From positions 124,001 through 188,000 of the forward strand of contig NZ_VTTO01000006.1 in the NCBI RefSeq assembly GCF_008364825.1: DNA of 64,000 nt, read 5' to 3'. Both the position numbers and the translations under genes were made by a program. This document shows, piece by piece, positions 8,492 through 15,831 of this stretch (position 1 is its first letter; each line of letters opens with the position of its first letter). The notes under the pieces were generated by a model. That model did no database searches. It was not told where the DNA came from and saw nothing but the letters and a program-made list of their open reading frames with translations. The stretch comes from Azospirillum sp. B21 (GTDB taxonomy: Bacteria > Pseudomonadota > Alphaproteobacteria > Azospirillales > Azospirillaceae).

Positions 8492-8878
8492 GTGCCAGCA
8501 ATCAAAGGGAACACCGTCGTTGTGTTGGAGCAGAACGCAGTTCTGCGCCTCGGCGTCGAAGCTTTGCTTGAGTCGTGGGGATGCCAAGTCGTTTCTGGCG
8601 ACAACATCGATGACATCATCGCAACCACAAAAGCTGACAATCTACGTCCGACTGTGTTGCTTCTGCCCCCAACCGACGGCCAGGAGACCGGGGACCAACT
8701 CGCCATCCGCTTTGAGACCGAACTCGGCTATCCGCTCCCATGGATCGGCATCACTGGAGACTCCAGTCTGCTCCAGCGCTGGAAAGCCGGCGCATTCAGC
8801 GGAATACTCCTGGAAATGCCCTGCTCGCCTGAAACGCTCCGAGCTGCATTGCTCAAGGCACTGCGTCAGAAGCGCTGA
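8492..8878 (+). CDS. Stand-alone degenerate receiver (pseudo-receiver) protein
   Basis: 128 aa from GTG 8492, with GGAGG ten bases upstream. The whole length matches the receiver domain found at the C-terminus of many alphaproteobacterial hybrid kinases (VLEQNAVLRLGVEALLESWG at the start, GQETGDQ in the middle, ITGD at residues 87-90). The phospho-acceptor Asp position is Pro59 and the conserved Lys is Met109, so phosphorylation is not expected. There is no output domain. It faces the methyltransferase gene divergently. It may bind a host kinase or regulator as a decoy; that is inference. Confidence 0.75.
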   Translation: MPAIKGNTVVVLEQNAVLRLGVEALLESWGCQVVSGDNIDDIIATTKADNLRPTVLLLPPTDGQETGDQLAIRFETELGYPLPWIGITGDSSLLQRWKAGAFSGILLEMPCSPETLRAALLKALRQKR

Positions 8879-8951
8879 GCTGCTAGTTGCTTCATAATTC
8901 AGCGTTTTTGGTTATGAGCTTGCGATAATGCTCATTTTCGCAAGCTCGGTT

Positions 8952-9458
8952 TCAGGCAGTCGCCACCATGAGCGGCTTGACGAAGAAGGCGTCGTCCCCG
9001 CCCTCGATGACGACGCCGGGGATGGTCACCGCCACCTTCGGCTCCGCCAGCAGCGCGGCCCGGTCGACCTCGCTCTTGGTGCGGATGAAGCGCCGCAACT
9101 TGCGGTCTTCCTCCAGCCGCTTCAGCAGCGCGTCGACATCGGCCACCACCAGCTTGGCCGTCGTCTTCTTCATGCCCATGGTGCCGGTGGGCAGCGCCAC
9201 CGACTTCTTGGTCCCGGTCAGCAGGGCGGAGCGGTTGGCGTCGAAGTAGCCGCGCAGCAGCTCGGTGTCGGCGGCGATGGCGGTGCGCAGCGGCGCTGCC
9301 GCAGTCTCATAGGCCAGGTTGGCCTGTGCGACAGCCACCTCCAGCGAGGCCTTCAGCCGGACCAGCTGCACCTGCGCGGCGCCGATCCGGCCGACCACGG
9401 CCGCGGCTTGGTCCTGGGTGCGCACCCTGCGCACCGGAGCGGCGACAGTCTCGCCCAT
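8952..9458 (-). CDS. gam: Host-nuclease inhibitor, Mu Gam family
   Basis: 168 aa. The start ATG 9458 has a strong GGAGG seven bases upstream; the longer open frame only shadows the recombinase. The protein is a long helical hairpin followed by a compact end with KKSVALPTGTMGM and VTIPGVVIEGGDDAFFVKPL, features of Mu Gam. Gam binds linear double-stranded DNA ends as a Ku-like dimer and blocks exonucleases. It follows the phage tyrosine recombinase gene with only one base between, suggesting joint expression in DNA metabolism. Confidence 0.85.
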   Translation of the reverse strand: MGETVAAPVRRVRTQDQAAAVVGRIGAAQVQLVRLKASLEVAVAQANLAYETAAAPLRTAIAADTELLRGYFDANRSALLTGTKKSVALPTGTMGMKKTTAKLVVADVDALLKRLEEDRKLRRFIRTKSEVDRAALLAEPKVAVTIPGVVIEGGDDAFFVKPLMVATA

Positions 9459-9459
9459 G

Positions 9460-10458
9460 TCAATCCTCCGCAATGAGCGCCGCCATCTGGCCAGCCAGAT
9501 CGGCGCGGTTGTCGTCGTAGATCTGCAGGGTCTGGACGTTGCGGTGCCGGCTGAAGCGCTGAACTGCCCGGATGTTGCCGTTGCTGGCGTCCAGCGCCGC
9601 AGTGATGGCCGAGTGCCGCAGCCCATGCGGTCGGGTGGTGATTCCCACCCCGGCCCCCAACTCACGGATGATCTGGTACACGGCGGCGCCGGTCAGGCGT
9701 CCCTCGCCTCGGCCGGCGGCATCGAGGCGATGGAACAGCGGTCCGGGGTCCTTCCCCCGCACCGCGATCCACGCATCGAGCGCCGTCCTGGTGGCGGCCG
9801 GCAGGGTGACCCGCTCACGCTGGGTTCGCCCCTTGCCCAGCACCGCGACGGTGCCGCGCCGGCTCTCGTAATGCTCCAGGTCCATCGACACCACTTCGCC
9901 GCGGCGCAGGGCCACGTCGTGCAGCAGCCGGACGATGGCGGTGTCGCGCAGGCCCTTGGCGTCGGTGCGTTCCTTGGCCTGCGCCACCATGGCCCGCACG
10001 CCGTCCCGCCCCGGCCCCCGCGTGTCGCGGTAGGCCATGGCGTCCACGTTCTCGACCTGCAGCGCCCAGGTGACCAAGCCGAGCGTGTTGCCCAGCTGAA
10101 CGACGGACCGCAGGGCGGCCAGCCGCCGGTTCACCGTGGCCGGCTGCAGGCCGCGCCGGACCATGTCGTTGCGGTAGCCCAGCGCAAGCGCGTTGGCCTG
10201 CCCATGCTCCACCGCCAGCAGCATGCGCACCGCCTGTTCGGCGGTGGCGGCGAAGGCGGCCAGCCCGTCCTGCCGGGCCACGAAGGTCCGGAAGTCCTCA
10301 TGATCCCGCCGGTAGGCCCGAACCGTGTTGGTCGAGCGCCCGGCATAGAAGGCGTCCAGGAGGTGCTCCTGGATGCGGTCCAGCCGCAGCGCCGGGGCGT
10401 GGCGGGCGTCGCTGACGTCCTGTCCGGCCGGATCGCCCGGAAGGACGGGAAGGGTCAT
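9460..10458 (-). CDS. Tyrosine recombinase, XerC/D-like, internal to the prophage
   Basis: 332 aa from ATG 10458, overlapping the preceding small gene. It has an N-terminal SAM-like core-binding domain (LLDAFYAGRSTNTVRAYRRDHEDF) and a C-terminal catalytic domain with Arg in ALRRGEV, HGLRHS giving His-x-x-Arg, a second His in SRHRN and the nucleophile Tyr in QIYDD. All active-site residues are present, so it should be functional. A different integrase sits at the attachment end (25.2-26.1 kb). This one is embedded with gam and may act in multimer resolution, or it may derive from an earlier integration module. Confidence 0.88.
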   Translation of the reverse strand: MTLPVLPGDPAGQDVSDARHAPALRLDRIQEHLLDAFYAGRSTNTVRAYRRDHEDFRTFVARQDGLAAFAATAEQAVRMLLAVEHGQANALALGYRNDMVRRGLQPATVNRRLAALRSVVQLGNTLGLVTWALQVENVDAMAYRDTRGPGRDGVRAMVAQAKERTDAKGLRDTAIVRLLHDVALRRGEVVSMDLEHYESRRGTVAVLGKGRTQRERVTLPAATRTALDAWIAVRGKDPGPLFHRLDAAGRGEGRLTGAAVYQIIRELGAGVGITTRPHGLRHSAITAALDASNGNIRAVQRFSRHRNVQTLQIYDDNRADLAGQMAALIAED

Positions 10459-10637
10459 CCGTCGATCGCGTCGCGCAGCTCGGCCACGGTCATGTCCTCC
10501 GGCAGCTCGCGCAGCATCGCCGCGACCTGCTGGCCGAAGAACTCGACGGCCCCATCCGACGGGCACACCGCCGCCGGCTCGTTGTCATGGGTGAGGCCGG
10601 CGCCGGCGGCGACCGCCTCGCGGATCAGCTCGTCCAT
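10455..10637 (-). CDS. Small acidic prophage protein
   Basis: 60 aa with ATG 10637 and a TGA overlapping the recombinase start by four bases. It is acidic and helical (MDELIREAVAAGAG..., AAMLRELPEDMTVAELRDAI). No known domain. The four-base overlap with the recombinase gene argues that it is translated. Confidence 0.6.
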   Translation of the reverse strand: MDELIREAVAAGAGLTHDNEPAAVCPSDGAVEFFGQQVAAMLRELPEDMTVAELRDAIDG

Positions 10638-10649
10638 CCTGCTGTCCTG

Positions 10650-10904
10650 TCAGGAAAGCCGCGCGACCGCCCGCGCATCGGCCGTCCGGCCGGCGGCATG
10701 ATCGCGCAGCATGTCGAAGAGAGGCGCGCAATCCTCCACCAGCTCGATCAGCCAGGGCGCCCGGATCCAGCCCTGCGAGGTCTGGATCTCGATTGCCTCG
10801 ATGTCGGCGCGGAAGGGTCTGCCCTGGTAGGTGATGCGCACGGCGAAGTGACGATCCACCGGGCCGAGCTGAAGGCACAGCACGCCGTCCCATTCGGTCC
10901 GCAT
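10650..10904 (-). CDS. Small prophage protein of unknown function
   Basis: 84 aa from ATG 10904 (MRTEWDGVLCLQL); a longer in-frame start at 10970 would run into the upstream intergenic region. It has alternating beta strands (VLCLQLGPVDRHFAVRITYQG) then an amphipathic helix (LIELVEDCAPLFDMLRDHAAGR). It lies 12 bp before the 60-aa gene in the same leftward operon. I do not recognise it. Confidence 0.6.
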   Translation of the reverse strand: MRTEWDGVLCLQLGPVDRHFAVRITYQGRPFRADIEAIEIQTSQGWIRAPWLIELVEDCAPLFDMLRDHAAGRTADARAVARLS

Positions 10905-10963
10905 GGCCAGCCCCCGGACAGCAGAAGACCCGCCGCGGCAACTGCCGGGCGGGTCTTCGTTCA

Positions 10964-11016
10964 CACGCAATTCGTCCCGCTCACCCTGTCAAGGAATTGA
11001 CTTTTTATCAAGGAAT
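10964..11016 (-). promoter_or_regulatory. Candidate promoter with repeated TTCCTTGA elements
   Basis: On the minus strand TTCCTTGA occurs twice with a 19-bp period, the second copy running into a perfect TTGACA -35 (10992-10987). The -10 region 17 bases on is poor. The site lies between the 255-aa and 84-aa genes and could start transcription of the 84-aa/recombinase/gam group under control of a repeat-binding activator. Confidence 0.35.
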
Positions 11017-11775
11017 ATTTTCCCATGGCGCGGCCGGCGCTGTGAAGCCGGTGAGCACATGATCGCGCAAATCCCAGCCACCGATCCGGTCCACCAGCTC
11101 CATCATGGCGGCGTGCCAGCCGGCATAGTCGGTGTTGGTCTCGACGATCTCGGCATCGCTGTGGGCTGGCTCCAGCGGGCACCACTTCACCTGCACTTGC
11201 CGGCTACCGTCGCCGAAGGTGCGGAAGTGAAAGCCCTTCTCTTCCTCGACGATCCGGCGTTGCCCGCGGGCGTCGAAGAGTGACTGGCCACGCAGCAGGT
11301 AGCGCTTGGCCAACTCGGACCGGGTCGGCACGAACTCCCACCGCTCGGCCAGCACATGCCGGTAGCGGCCGCGCGCTTCGCTCGGCCGCTTCACCGCCAC
11401 CATGGGCGGCACCAGCGGCAGCCAGTCCGGCCGCGTGCCGGACCGGCCATGGAAGCGGACGAGACGCCGCTGCCATGGCTCCAGCCATCCCACCGCGTTG
11501 GCGACTGCCTCGGCATCGGGGTGGACCTTCACGGCGATGCCGCGCACCGGCCCGCCGCCATCCACCCGGTCGCCGGTTTCATGGCGGCGCAGCAGCTCGG
11601 CCACACCGTCGCCGCTCACCCCTTGCGGTTCCCATCCATGATCGTTCGCCGCGGCCTCGATGTCGAACAGTCCGGACTGGACGCGGTCGGCCTGCTGGTC
11701 GCGCAGCGCCCAGGTCATCAGGGTTTCGAGGTCGAGGCGCCGGCGGGCGTCGCAACGGGCGAAGGCGATGGCCAT
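11008..11775 (-). CDS. Prophage protein of unknown function
   Basis: 255 aa from ATG 11775, chosen for GGAGACGCATC just upstream; the first 101 codons of the longer frame overlap another gene. The sequence is mixed alpha/beta with several Trp (PWQRRLVRFHGRSGTRPDWLP, WHAAMMELVDRIGGWDL) and no signal peptide. The middle (PTRSELAKRYLLRGQSLFDARG) is basic. It follows a 93-aa gene by 14 bp. No domain recognised; the position in a leftward block with recombination genes suggests an early or DNA-metabolism role. Confidence 0.65.
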   Translation of the reverse strand: MAIAFARCDARRRLDLETLMTWALRDQQADRVQSGLFDIEAAANDHGWEPQGVSGDGVAELLRRHETGDRVDGGGPVRGIAVKVHPDAEAVANAVGWLEPWQRRLVRFHGRSGTRPDWLPLVPPMVAVKRPSEARGRYRHVLAERWEFVPTRSELAKRYLLRGQSLFDARGQRRIVEEEKGFHFRTFGDGSRQVQVKWCPLEPAHSDAEIVETNTDYAGWHAAMMELVDRIGGWDLRDHVLTGFTAPAAPWENIP

Positions 11776-11789
11776 GATGCGTCTCCGTG

Positions 11790-12071
11790 TCAGGCCACAG
11801 CCTGAATCGGGGGCAACGCGCCGGCGAAGAGCATGGCGATGCCCACCACCAGGGTATCCACCGCCTCCATGGAAATCAGGCCGGGATCGATCCGGGCGGT
11901 ATGCTGGAGGTAGCGCGCTTTTGCGTACAGGTCTTGGGCCGTCCGGATCTCGGAATTGGCAAGGACCTCCTCCAGGTTCCCGCGCAGCGCCTCGACGTGG
12001 TCGGCATCGCTGTGGCCCAGTGCTTCGTAGGCCAGGAAAACGGGCATCAGCGTGGAAGCGGTGGCGGGCAT
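11790..12071 (-). CDS. Small prophage protein of unknown function
   Basis: 93 aa from ATG 12071, with GGAGG seven bases upstream deciding the start. It is almost entirely helical (VFLAYEALGHSDADHVEALRGNLEEVLANSEI), with a hydrophobic C-terminus (VDTLVVGIAMLFAGALPPIQAVA). The composition recalls small helical phage regulators, but no family can be named. First gene of the leftward group that includes the 255-aa protein. Confidence 0.6.
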   Translation of the reverse strand: MPATASTLMPVFLAYEALGHSDADHVEALRGNLEEVLANSEIRTAQDLYAKARYLQHTARIDPGLISMEAVDTLVVGIAMLFAGALPPIQAVA

Positions 12072-12276
12072 GGGGCAACCTCCGTCGGCGACCCGACGGC
12101 AGACATCCACCGGGGCTTTAGGACTGTTTGCCCAAAATGATTACCAATTCCTTGCAACTAACCCGTATTCGGAACTTTTCTTACGCTCGAAGGGTTTGGT
12201 TTCGACGCTTGTTCGCCCTCCAACCCGCGATTCGCCGCACCACTGCGACGGCAACCACTCCGGGTCACGCCTACGA

Positions 12277-12522
12277 TCATTCGGCCGCAAGGGCATGGGC
12301 GACCAGATCAGGTTCCTTCTCGATCACGCGCAGGTAGGACTCCACGGCGGCATCCGGTTCCCGGCGGCCCTGTTCCCATTCCTGAAGGGTGCGCAGCGGA
12401 ATGCCGAAGCGTTCGGCAAACGCTTCCTGCGACAGCCCAGTCGAGCGGCGAACCCGCTTCGCCAGAGGCGGGCGCTTCATTGCGGCGAGTTGCTCGTCGC
12501 TGAACGTGTCACGGTCGGTCAT
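12277..12522 (-). CDS. XRE-family antitoxin (partner of BrnT)
   Basis: 81 aa. ATG 12522 is preferred because GGGGAG precedes it by four bases; an ATG at 12534 lacks a site. After a short lead (DTFSDEQLAAMKRPPLAKRVRR) comes a clear Cro/C1-type helix-turn-helix (TGLSQEAFAERFGIPLRTLQEWEQG) and a helical tail. BrnT toxins are normally paired with BrnA; a following XRE protein in this role is a known variant arrangement. It lies 15 bp after the toxin gene and would neutralise BrnT and repress the shared promoter. Confidence 0.8.
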   Translation of the reverse strand: MTDRDTFSDEQLAAMKRPPLAKRVRRSTGLSQEAFAERFGIPLRTLQEWEQGRREPDAAVESYLRVIEKEPDLVAHALAAE

Positions 12523-12537
12523 CGGGCTCCCCATCGG

Positions 12538-12813
12538 TCAGCTGTTGACCCTGAAGTAACGGTCGGTCTCACGCTTGGCGGCCGCCCGCACGGAAATGAA
12601 GCGCACCCCGTCCACCCGCTCTGTGTAGGTCACGGCGTAGATCCTGCCGGCGACCATCCCCAGCGCGTTGAACCGTTCCTCGCCATAGTCCATGCGGTCG
12701 TCCAGAGCCTCGATCAGGTTGGGATCGCGCAGGACATCCGAACCGAAGGCCAAATCGAGCCCATGCTTGGCACGGTTGATCTCGTTCTTGGCCGGGTCGA
12801 AGGGCGTCTTCAT
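12538..12813 (-). CDS. brnT: BrnT-family toxin (RelE-like ribonuclease)
   Basis: 91 aa from ATG 12813. The family pattern is clear: FDPAKNEINRAKHGLDL at the start, then a central strand region, RIYAVTYTERVDGVRFISVRAA and the basic RETDRYF end. BrnT proteins are RelE-fold RNases that stop translation. A TATAAT -10 ends only seven bases before the ATG, so the mRNA is probably leaderless. The toxin comes first and the XRE antitoxin second. As a prophage addiction module it may also act in stress or phage exclusion. Confidence 0.85.
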   Translation of the reverse strand: MKTPFDPAKNEINRAKHGLDLAFGSDVLRDPNLIEALDDRMDYGEERFNALGMVAGRIYAVTYTERVDGVRFISVRAAAKRETDRYFRVNS

Positions 12814-12820
12814 GGCAGCA

Positions 12821-12873
12821 ATTATACGGCGTTGACGGAGTTGGCGCAAGCCAAAGCTCCGTCAACGCCGTAT
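12821..12873 (-). promoter_or_regulatory. Toxin-antitoxin promoter with long inverted-repeat operator
   Basis: On the minus strand TTGCGC (12849-12844), a 17-bp spacer and a perfect TATAAT (12826-12821) form the promoter of brnT. A perfect 17-bp inverted repeat (12824-12840 and 12857-12873, arm ATACGGCGTTGACGGAG) surrounds the -35, and its 16-bp centre can itself pair (TTGGC/GCCAA). The left arm covers the -10, so a dimeric repressor bound here would block transcription. Confidence 0.75.
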
Positions 12874-12950
12874 GCCCATTTCCGAACAGCGAAGTCGATA
12901 GCGATGGCCTGACGGACCGCGGGGAAGCTCTGGCACTGGTGAAGGCAGCA

Positions 12951-13583
12951 TCACATCAGGCGGCGGAAGGAAGCGATGCGGTCGCGGCGCTGGGCCGTAT
13001 AAACGCCCTGGGCGTAGATGCGCCACGACCCATTGACCTTGACCCCCACCACATTGCCCGCACCCCGGCCATTATCCAAGTTGCGGTAGTCGTTCCGCTG
13101 GAACGTGTGTTGATAGCCGTAGGCAGATAGCGTGCCGGTCATCGCGTGATGATCGGTGTTGCCGTCGGCACCCCTTATGTTGTGGTGGGCGACCTTGACT
13201 GTCTGGTTGGGGCCGGCGACGCAGCCAAAAGCGCAACCGCTCATTTCGGCGTTTATGAAGAACTCCGCCTGCCCGCCAAGAACGGCCGAGTAACCGAAAT
13301 CCTCGTTCCATGGCAGGAAATACCCTGTTGCCGAACCAGACCCATCCCGAGTGATTTGGTAAGAGTGCCCGTCGGCTTTCCATCCACCGCCGAAAATACC
13401 CAGAGTCTTGGGGGCTTGATACTCCACAATCGTATCATGCATGGTAACGGTGAAATTTGACAGAGTGGCCGACCCCAAAGGCGACGGCGGGCACGTCCAA
13501 TAGACTGTATTCTGACTGAAAAACCTGTCCGGATTTTGTTGGATCATCGTTAGAAATTCTTGGGCATCGATCTGCTCAGTCAT
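12951..13583 (-). CDS. Orphan prophage protein with its own promoter (moron-like)
   Basis: 210 aa from ATG 13583, with GGAG six bases upstream. There is no signal peptide or membrane segment. The protein is rich in Gly, Asn and aromatic residues with many predicted beta strands (SNFTVTMHDTIVEYQ, GYQHTFQRNDYRNLDNG), and it has a paired-Cys segment (SGCAFGCVAG). I recognise no family. It is flanked by a strong promoter upstream and the toxin-antitoxin control region downstream, and its base composition is AT-richer than the phage operons on either side. That profile fits a lysogenic-conversion gene expressed from the dormant prophage. Confidence 0.65.
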   Translation of the reverse strand: MTEQIDAQEFLTMIQQNPDRFFSQNTVYWTCPPSPLGSATLSNFTVTMHDTIVEYQAPKTLGIFGGGWKADGHSYQITRDGSGSATGYFLPWNEDFGYSAVLGGQAEFFINAEMSGCAFGCVAGPNQTVKVAHHNIRGADGNTDHHAMTGTLSAYGYQHTFQRNDYRNLDNGRGAGNVVGVKVNGSWRIYAQGVYTAQRRDRIASFRRLM

Positions 13584-13615
13584 TCGTATCTCCAACGATA
13601 TCAAATTGCATTCGT

Positions 13616-13644
13616 ACTATATTGTGGAAATGGATCCTCATCAA
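13616..13644 (-). promoter_or_regulatory. Strong sigma-70 promoter of the 210-aa orphan gene
   Basis: On the minus strand TTGATG (13644-13639), a 17-bp spacer and TATAGT (13621-13616) match the vegetative consensus at 10 of 12 positions. The start of transcription would fall near 13608, giving a leader of about 25 bases with GGAG before the ATG at 13583. Confidence 0.75.
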
Positions 13645-13655
13645 ACTTATTCCCG

Positions 13656-14393
13656 CTATAATTCGGGAGCCGGGAGGTTGGAAGCTGGCAAAGACCGAAC
13701 AACCGCCTCGTTGTGCAACTCCACCACATGCCGGACCACGTCGGCCGCCGCCGGGTCCGGCGCCACCATCACCAGCAGGTAGCGGCGCACGCCGTCCAAT
13801 TCGACAGTGATGGCGCCCGGATCGTCAGGGTCCGTGCTCCACGGCAGCGACAGCGCCGCCGCGAAGCGTGACTCGCGCGGCGGAGGCGGGACCGGCGCGG
13901 CCACCTCCCGCACCGGCCCAGCCGGCGCCGGCGTCACCGCCGGCACCTTCAGCGCCTCCACCTCTCCCCGTGTCACCGTCGGGTGGATCGTGCCGGCGTC
14001 CAGGGCCTGCTGGCGGGTGTCGTCCGGCAGGGTGGCGATGGCGTAGAGGGTGCTCATCGCTTCCGGCAGACGGTCCAGAGGCACCTGCCCCTCGTCGACG
14101 AAGGCGGCGATCTCGCGCAGCTTGCGGGCGGTGGAGGTGCTGAACGGAAGGTCGGTCGCCACCATCGCCTCGTACTCGCCATGGGGCAGAGCCGCCTTGG
14201 CCTCGTTCAGGCGGCGGCCGACGGCGATGGTCGCCTCCAGAGCGTTCGACCATTCGCGGCGGATGTCGGCGGCGAACTCGGCCCGCGTGGTCAGCGGGCG
14301 CGGGGTGGCCAGCATCGACAGGCGGGCGTCGCCCAGGCTGCGGCGGGCGGGCGCACTGGGCGTGAGCTTCGGCCCGGAACCGGATCGGGACAT
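13656..14393 (-). CDS. DUF3102-like prophage protein
   Basis: 245 aa, start ATG 14393 with GGAGGG ten bases upstream, overlapping the end of the parA-like gene region. Residues 38-98 (FAADIRREWSNALEATIAVGRRLNEAKAALPHGEYEAM...LPFSTSTARKLREIAAF) match the DUF3102 pattern of a helical domain with the LPHGE and LPFS landmarks. A proline-rich linker and a beta-rich C-terminus follow. DUF3102 proteins occur on plasmids and phages near partition or replication genes. In this operon it takes the place where a ParB would be expected, but no ParB motif is present. Confidence 0.7.
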   Translation of the reverse strand: MSRSGSGPKLTPSAPARRSLGDARLSMLATPRPLTTRAEFAADIRREWSNALEATIAVGRRLNEAKAALPHGEYEAMVATDLPFSTSTARKLREIAAFVDEGQVPLDRLPEAMSTLYAIATLPDDTRQQALDAGTIHPTVTRGEVEALKVPAVTPAPAGPVREVAAPVPPPPRESRFAAALSLPWSTDPDDPGAITVELDGVRRYLLVMVAPDPAAADVVRHVVELHNEAVVRSLPASNLPAPEL

Positions 14394-14397
14394 GGGG

Positions 14398-15016
14398 TCA
14401 GCCCTCCATCGCGGCGGACAGGTGGAGCCAGAGGTCGCGGAACAGCGGGCCGGTGCGGGTGCCGGGGATCTCCGCGGTGCCCAGCCCGGCGATGAAGCTG
14501 CGCGGCACCTCCTGAAGCTGCGGGATCTCCACCGGCGCCACCGCCCCCATGGCGGAGACGATGGCGCGGGCGTCGGCGGTCTCGCGCAGGCGCGGGACGA
14601 CCTGGCTCAGCAGCAGACGCATCGGCCGGCGCCGGGCGCGCAGGTAGGGCAGCATGGCCTGCATGCTGACCAGGTCCTCCGGGCCGGGGCGGACGGGCAC
14701 CAGCACCAGATCGGCGCAGTCGAACAGCAGGGCGGTCGCCTGGGGGAAATTCTCCACCGCGGTCGGGGTGTCGATCACCAGCAGGTCGAGGCCGGGCGGA
14801 GTCGGCCGCTCCGTCACCGCGCCCAGCGGGCGCTGTTCGTGGAGGATCGGGGCGGCGTCGGCCGGGCGCAGGCCGTGCCAGTGGGTCAGCGAGCCTTGCG
14901 GGTCGGTGTCGAGCGTGCCCACCCGCCGGCCGGCGACGGCGGCCGCGACGGCCAGATTGCGGACGGTGGCGGTTCGGACCGCCGCCCTTCCCCTGGACCA
15001 CCAGGATCGTCCTCAT
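14398..15016 (-). pseudogene. ParA-family ATPase with frameshift in the Walker A motif
   Basis: The gene opens at ATG 15016 (overlapping the upstream stop) with MRTILVVQGKGG, the start of the ParA deviant Walker A. The frame is then lost; the next frame resumes with TATVRNLAVAAAVAGRRVGTLD and continues to the normal end at 14398. Relative to the expected KGGVGKT the DNA is two bases short, so the P-loop Lys-Thr is missing. Downstream ParA motifs are intact: LDTDPQGSL, LLVIDTP, VLVPVRP. It is either a recent inactivation or a sequencing error. A GTG at 14922 could start a shorter product that would still lack the P-loop. Confidence 0.75.
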
Positions 15017-15831
15017 GCCCGGTCCCCCTGCCCGGCCCGGCCCGCCTGGGCGGCGATGGTCTGGCGGATGAGGGTCGCCTCGCGTTCCAGGATTTCGGCG
15101 ATGGTGTCGAGCGGAGAGTTGATCGCCTCGGTCGCGGCCTTCAGCGCCTTCAGGGCGTCGCTGTGGGCCTTGATGGCGTGCATCAGGCGGAAGCCCTCCT
15201 GCCGCAGCTCGGGCGGCAGGGCGCGCAGATGGGCAAGCGCGAGGTCCATGCTCTCCTCGCGCGTCCGGGCGGGCGGCGGGGGCAGAGCGGCGGGCTCGTC
15301 CGGCCGGGCGGCGGACAGCGAGGCGATGTCGATCCGCTCGCCCCGGCGCAGACGGTCGAGCGCCCGGTCGGTCAGGGCGGAGCGCGCCCGTTGCTCCTCC
15401 TCCTGCCCGATCCTGCGGGCGCGGCGGTCGATGGCGTCGAGGTCGGCGCGGGTGAGGACCGGCGCCAGGGCGGGATGCGCGGCCCCGCCGGTCACGGCGT
15501 CGAACAGCTCGACGATCTGGATGGTGACGGTGATGGCGCGTTCGGTCTCGGCCTTGGTGCAGAGATAGACGGCCTGCTTCTTCGTCAGCCAGAACTCTGT
15601 GGCGGGACGCCCCCGTCCGGGATTTTGCCGCACGGTGCGGCAAATTCCGCCAAGCCTCTCCAGGGCGTCGATATGGCGCTCGATCAAAGGGCGAATGTCG
15701 CGGGGTTTCTTGAAGCCCAGAGCTTCGGCAAGGCGCAAGTCAACGATGCGCGGCTCGCCGTTGGTGGCTGTGTCGATGTCGGACAGAGATAACGCAGGCA
15801 TGACTTGCCCGTTGTCGCCCATGGTGTCCAT
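15013..15831 (-). CDS. Phage antirepressor-like / regulatory DNA-binding protein
   Basis: 272 aa, start ATG 15831 with GGAGGG eight bases upstream. Residues 27-115 (RIVDLRLAEALGFKKPRDIRPLIERH..., GRPATEFWLTKKQAVYLCTKAET) match the N-terminal region common to phage pRha/antirepressor-type proteins: a winged helix, then a YWL-type strand and an LCTK segment. The rest is charged helix. It heads the leftward operon with the ParA remnant and the DUF3102-like gene, each overlapping or a few bases apart. A role in lysogeny or plasmid-like maintenance control is likely. Confidence 0.65.
   Translation of the reverse strand: MDTMGDNGQVMPALSLSDIDTATNGEPRIVDLRLAEALGFKKPRDIRPLIERHIDALERLGGICRTVRQNPGRGRPATEFWLTKKQAVYLCTKAETERAITVTIQIVELFDAVTGGAAHPALAPVLTRADLDAIDRRARRIGQEEEQRARSALTDRALDRLRRGERIDIASLSAARPDEPAALPPPPARTREESMDLALAHLRALPPELRQEGFRLMHAIKAHSDALKALKAATEAINSPLDTIAEILEREATLIRQTIAAQAGRAGQGDRA

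Noticed and set aside
8376..8897. 173-codon plus-strand frame overlapping the pseudo-receiver gene
   Set aside because: It is Ser/Cys-rich and out of frame with the clearly homologous receiver sequence.
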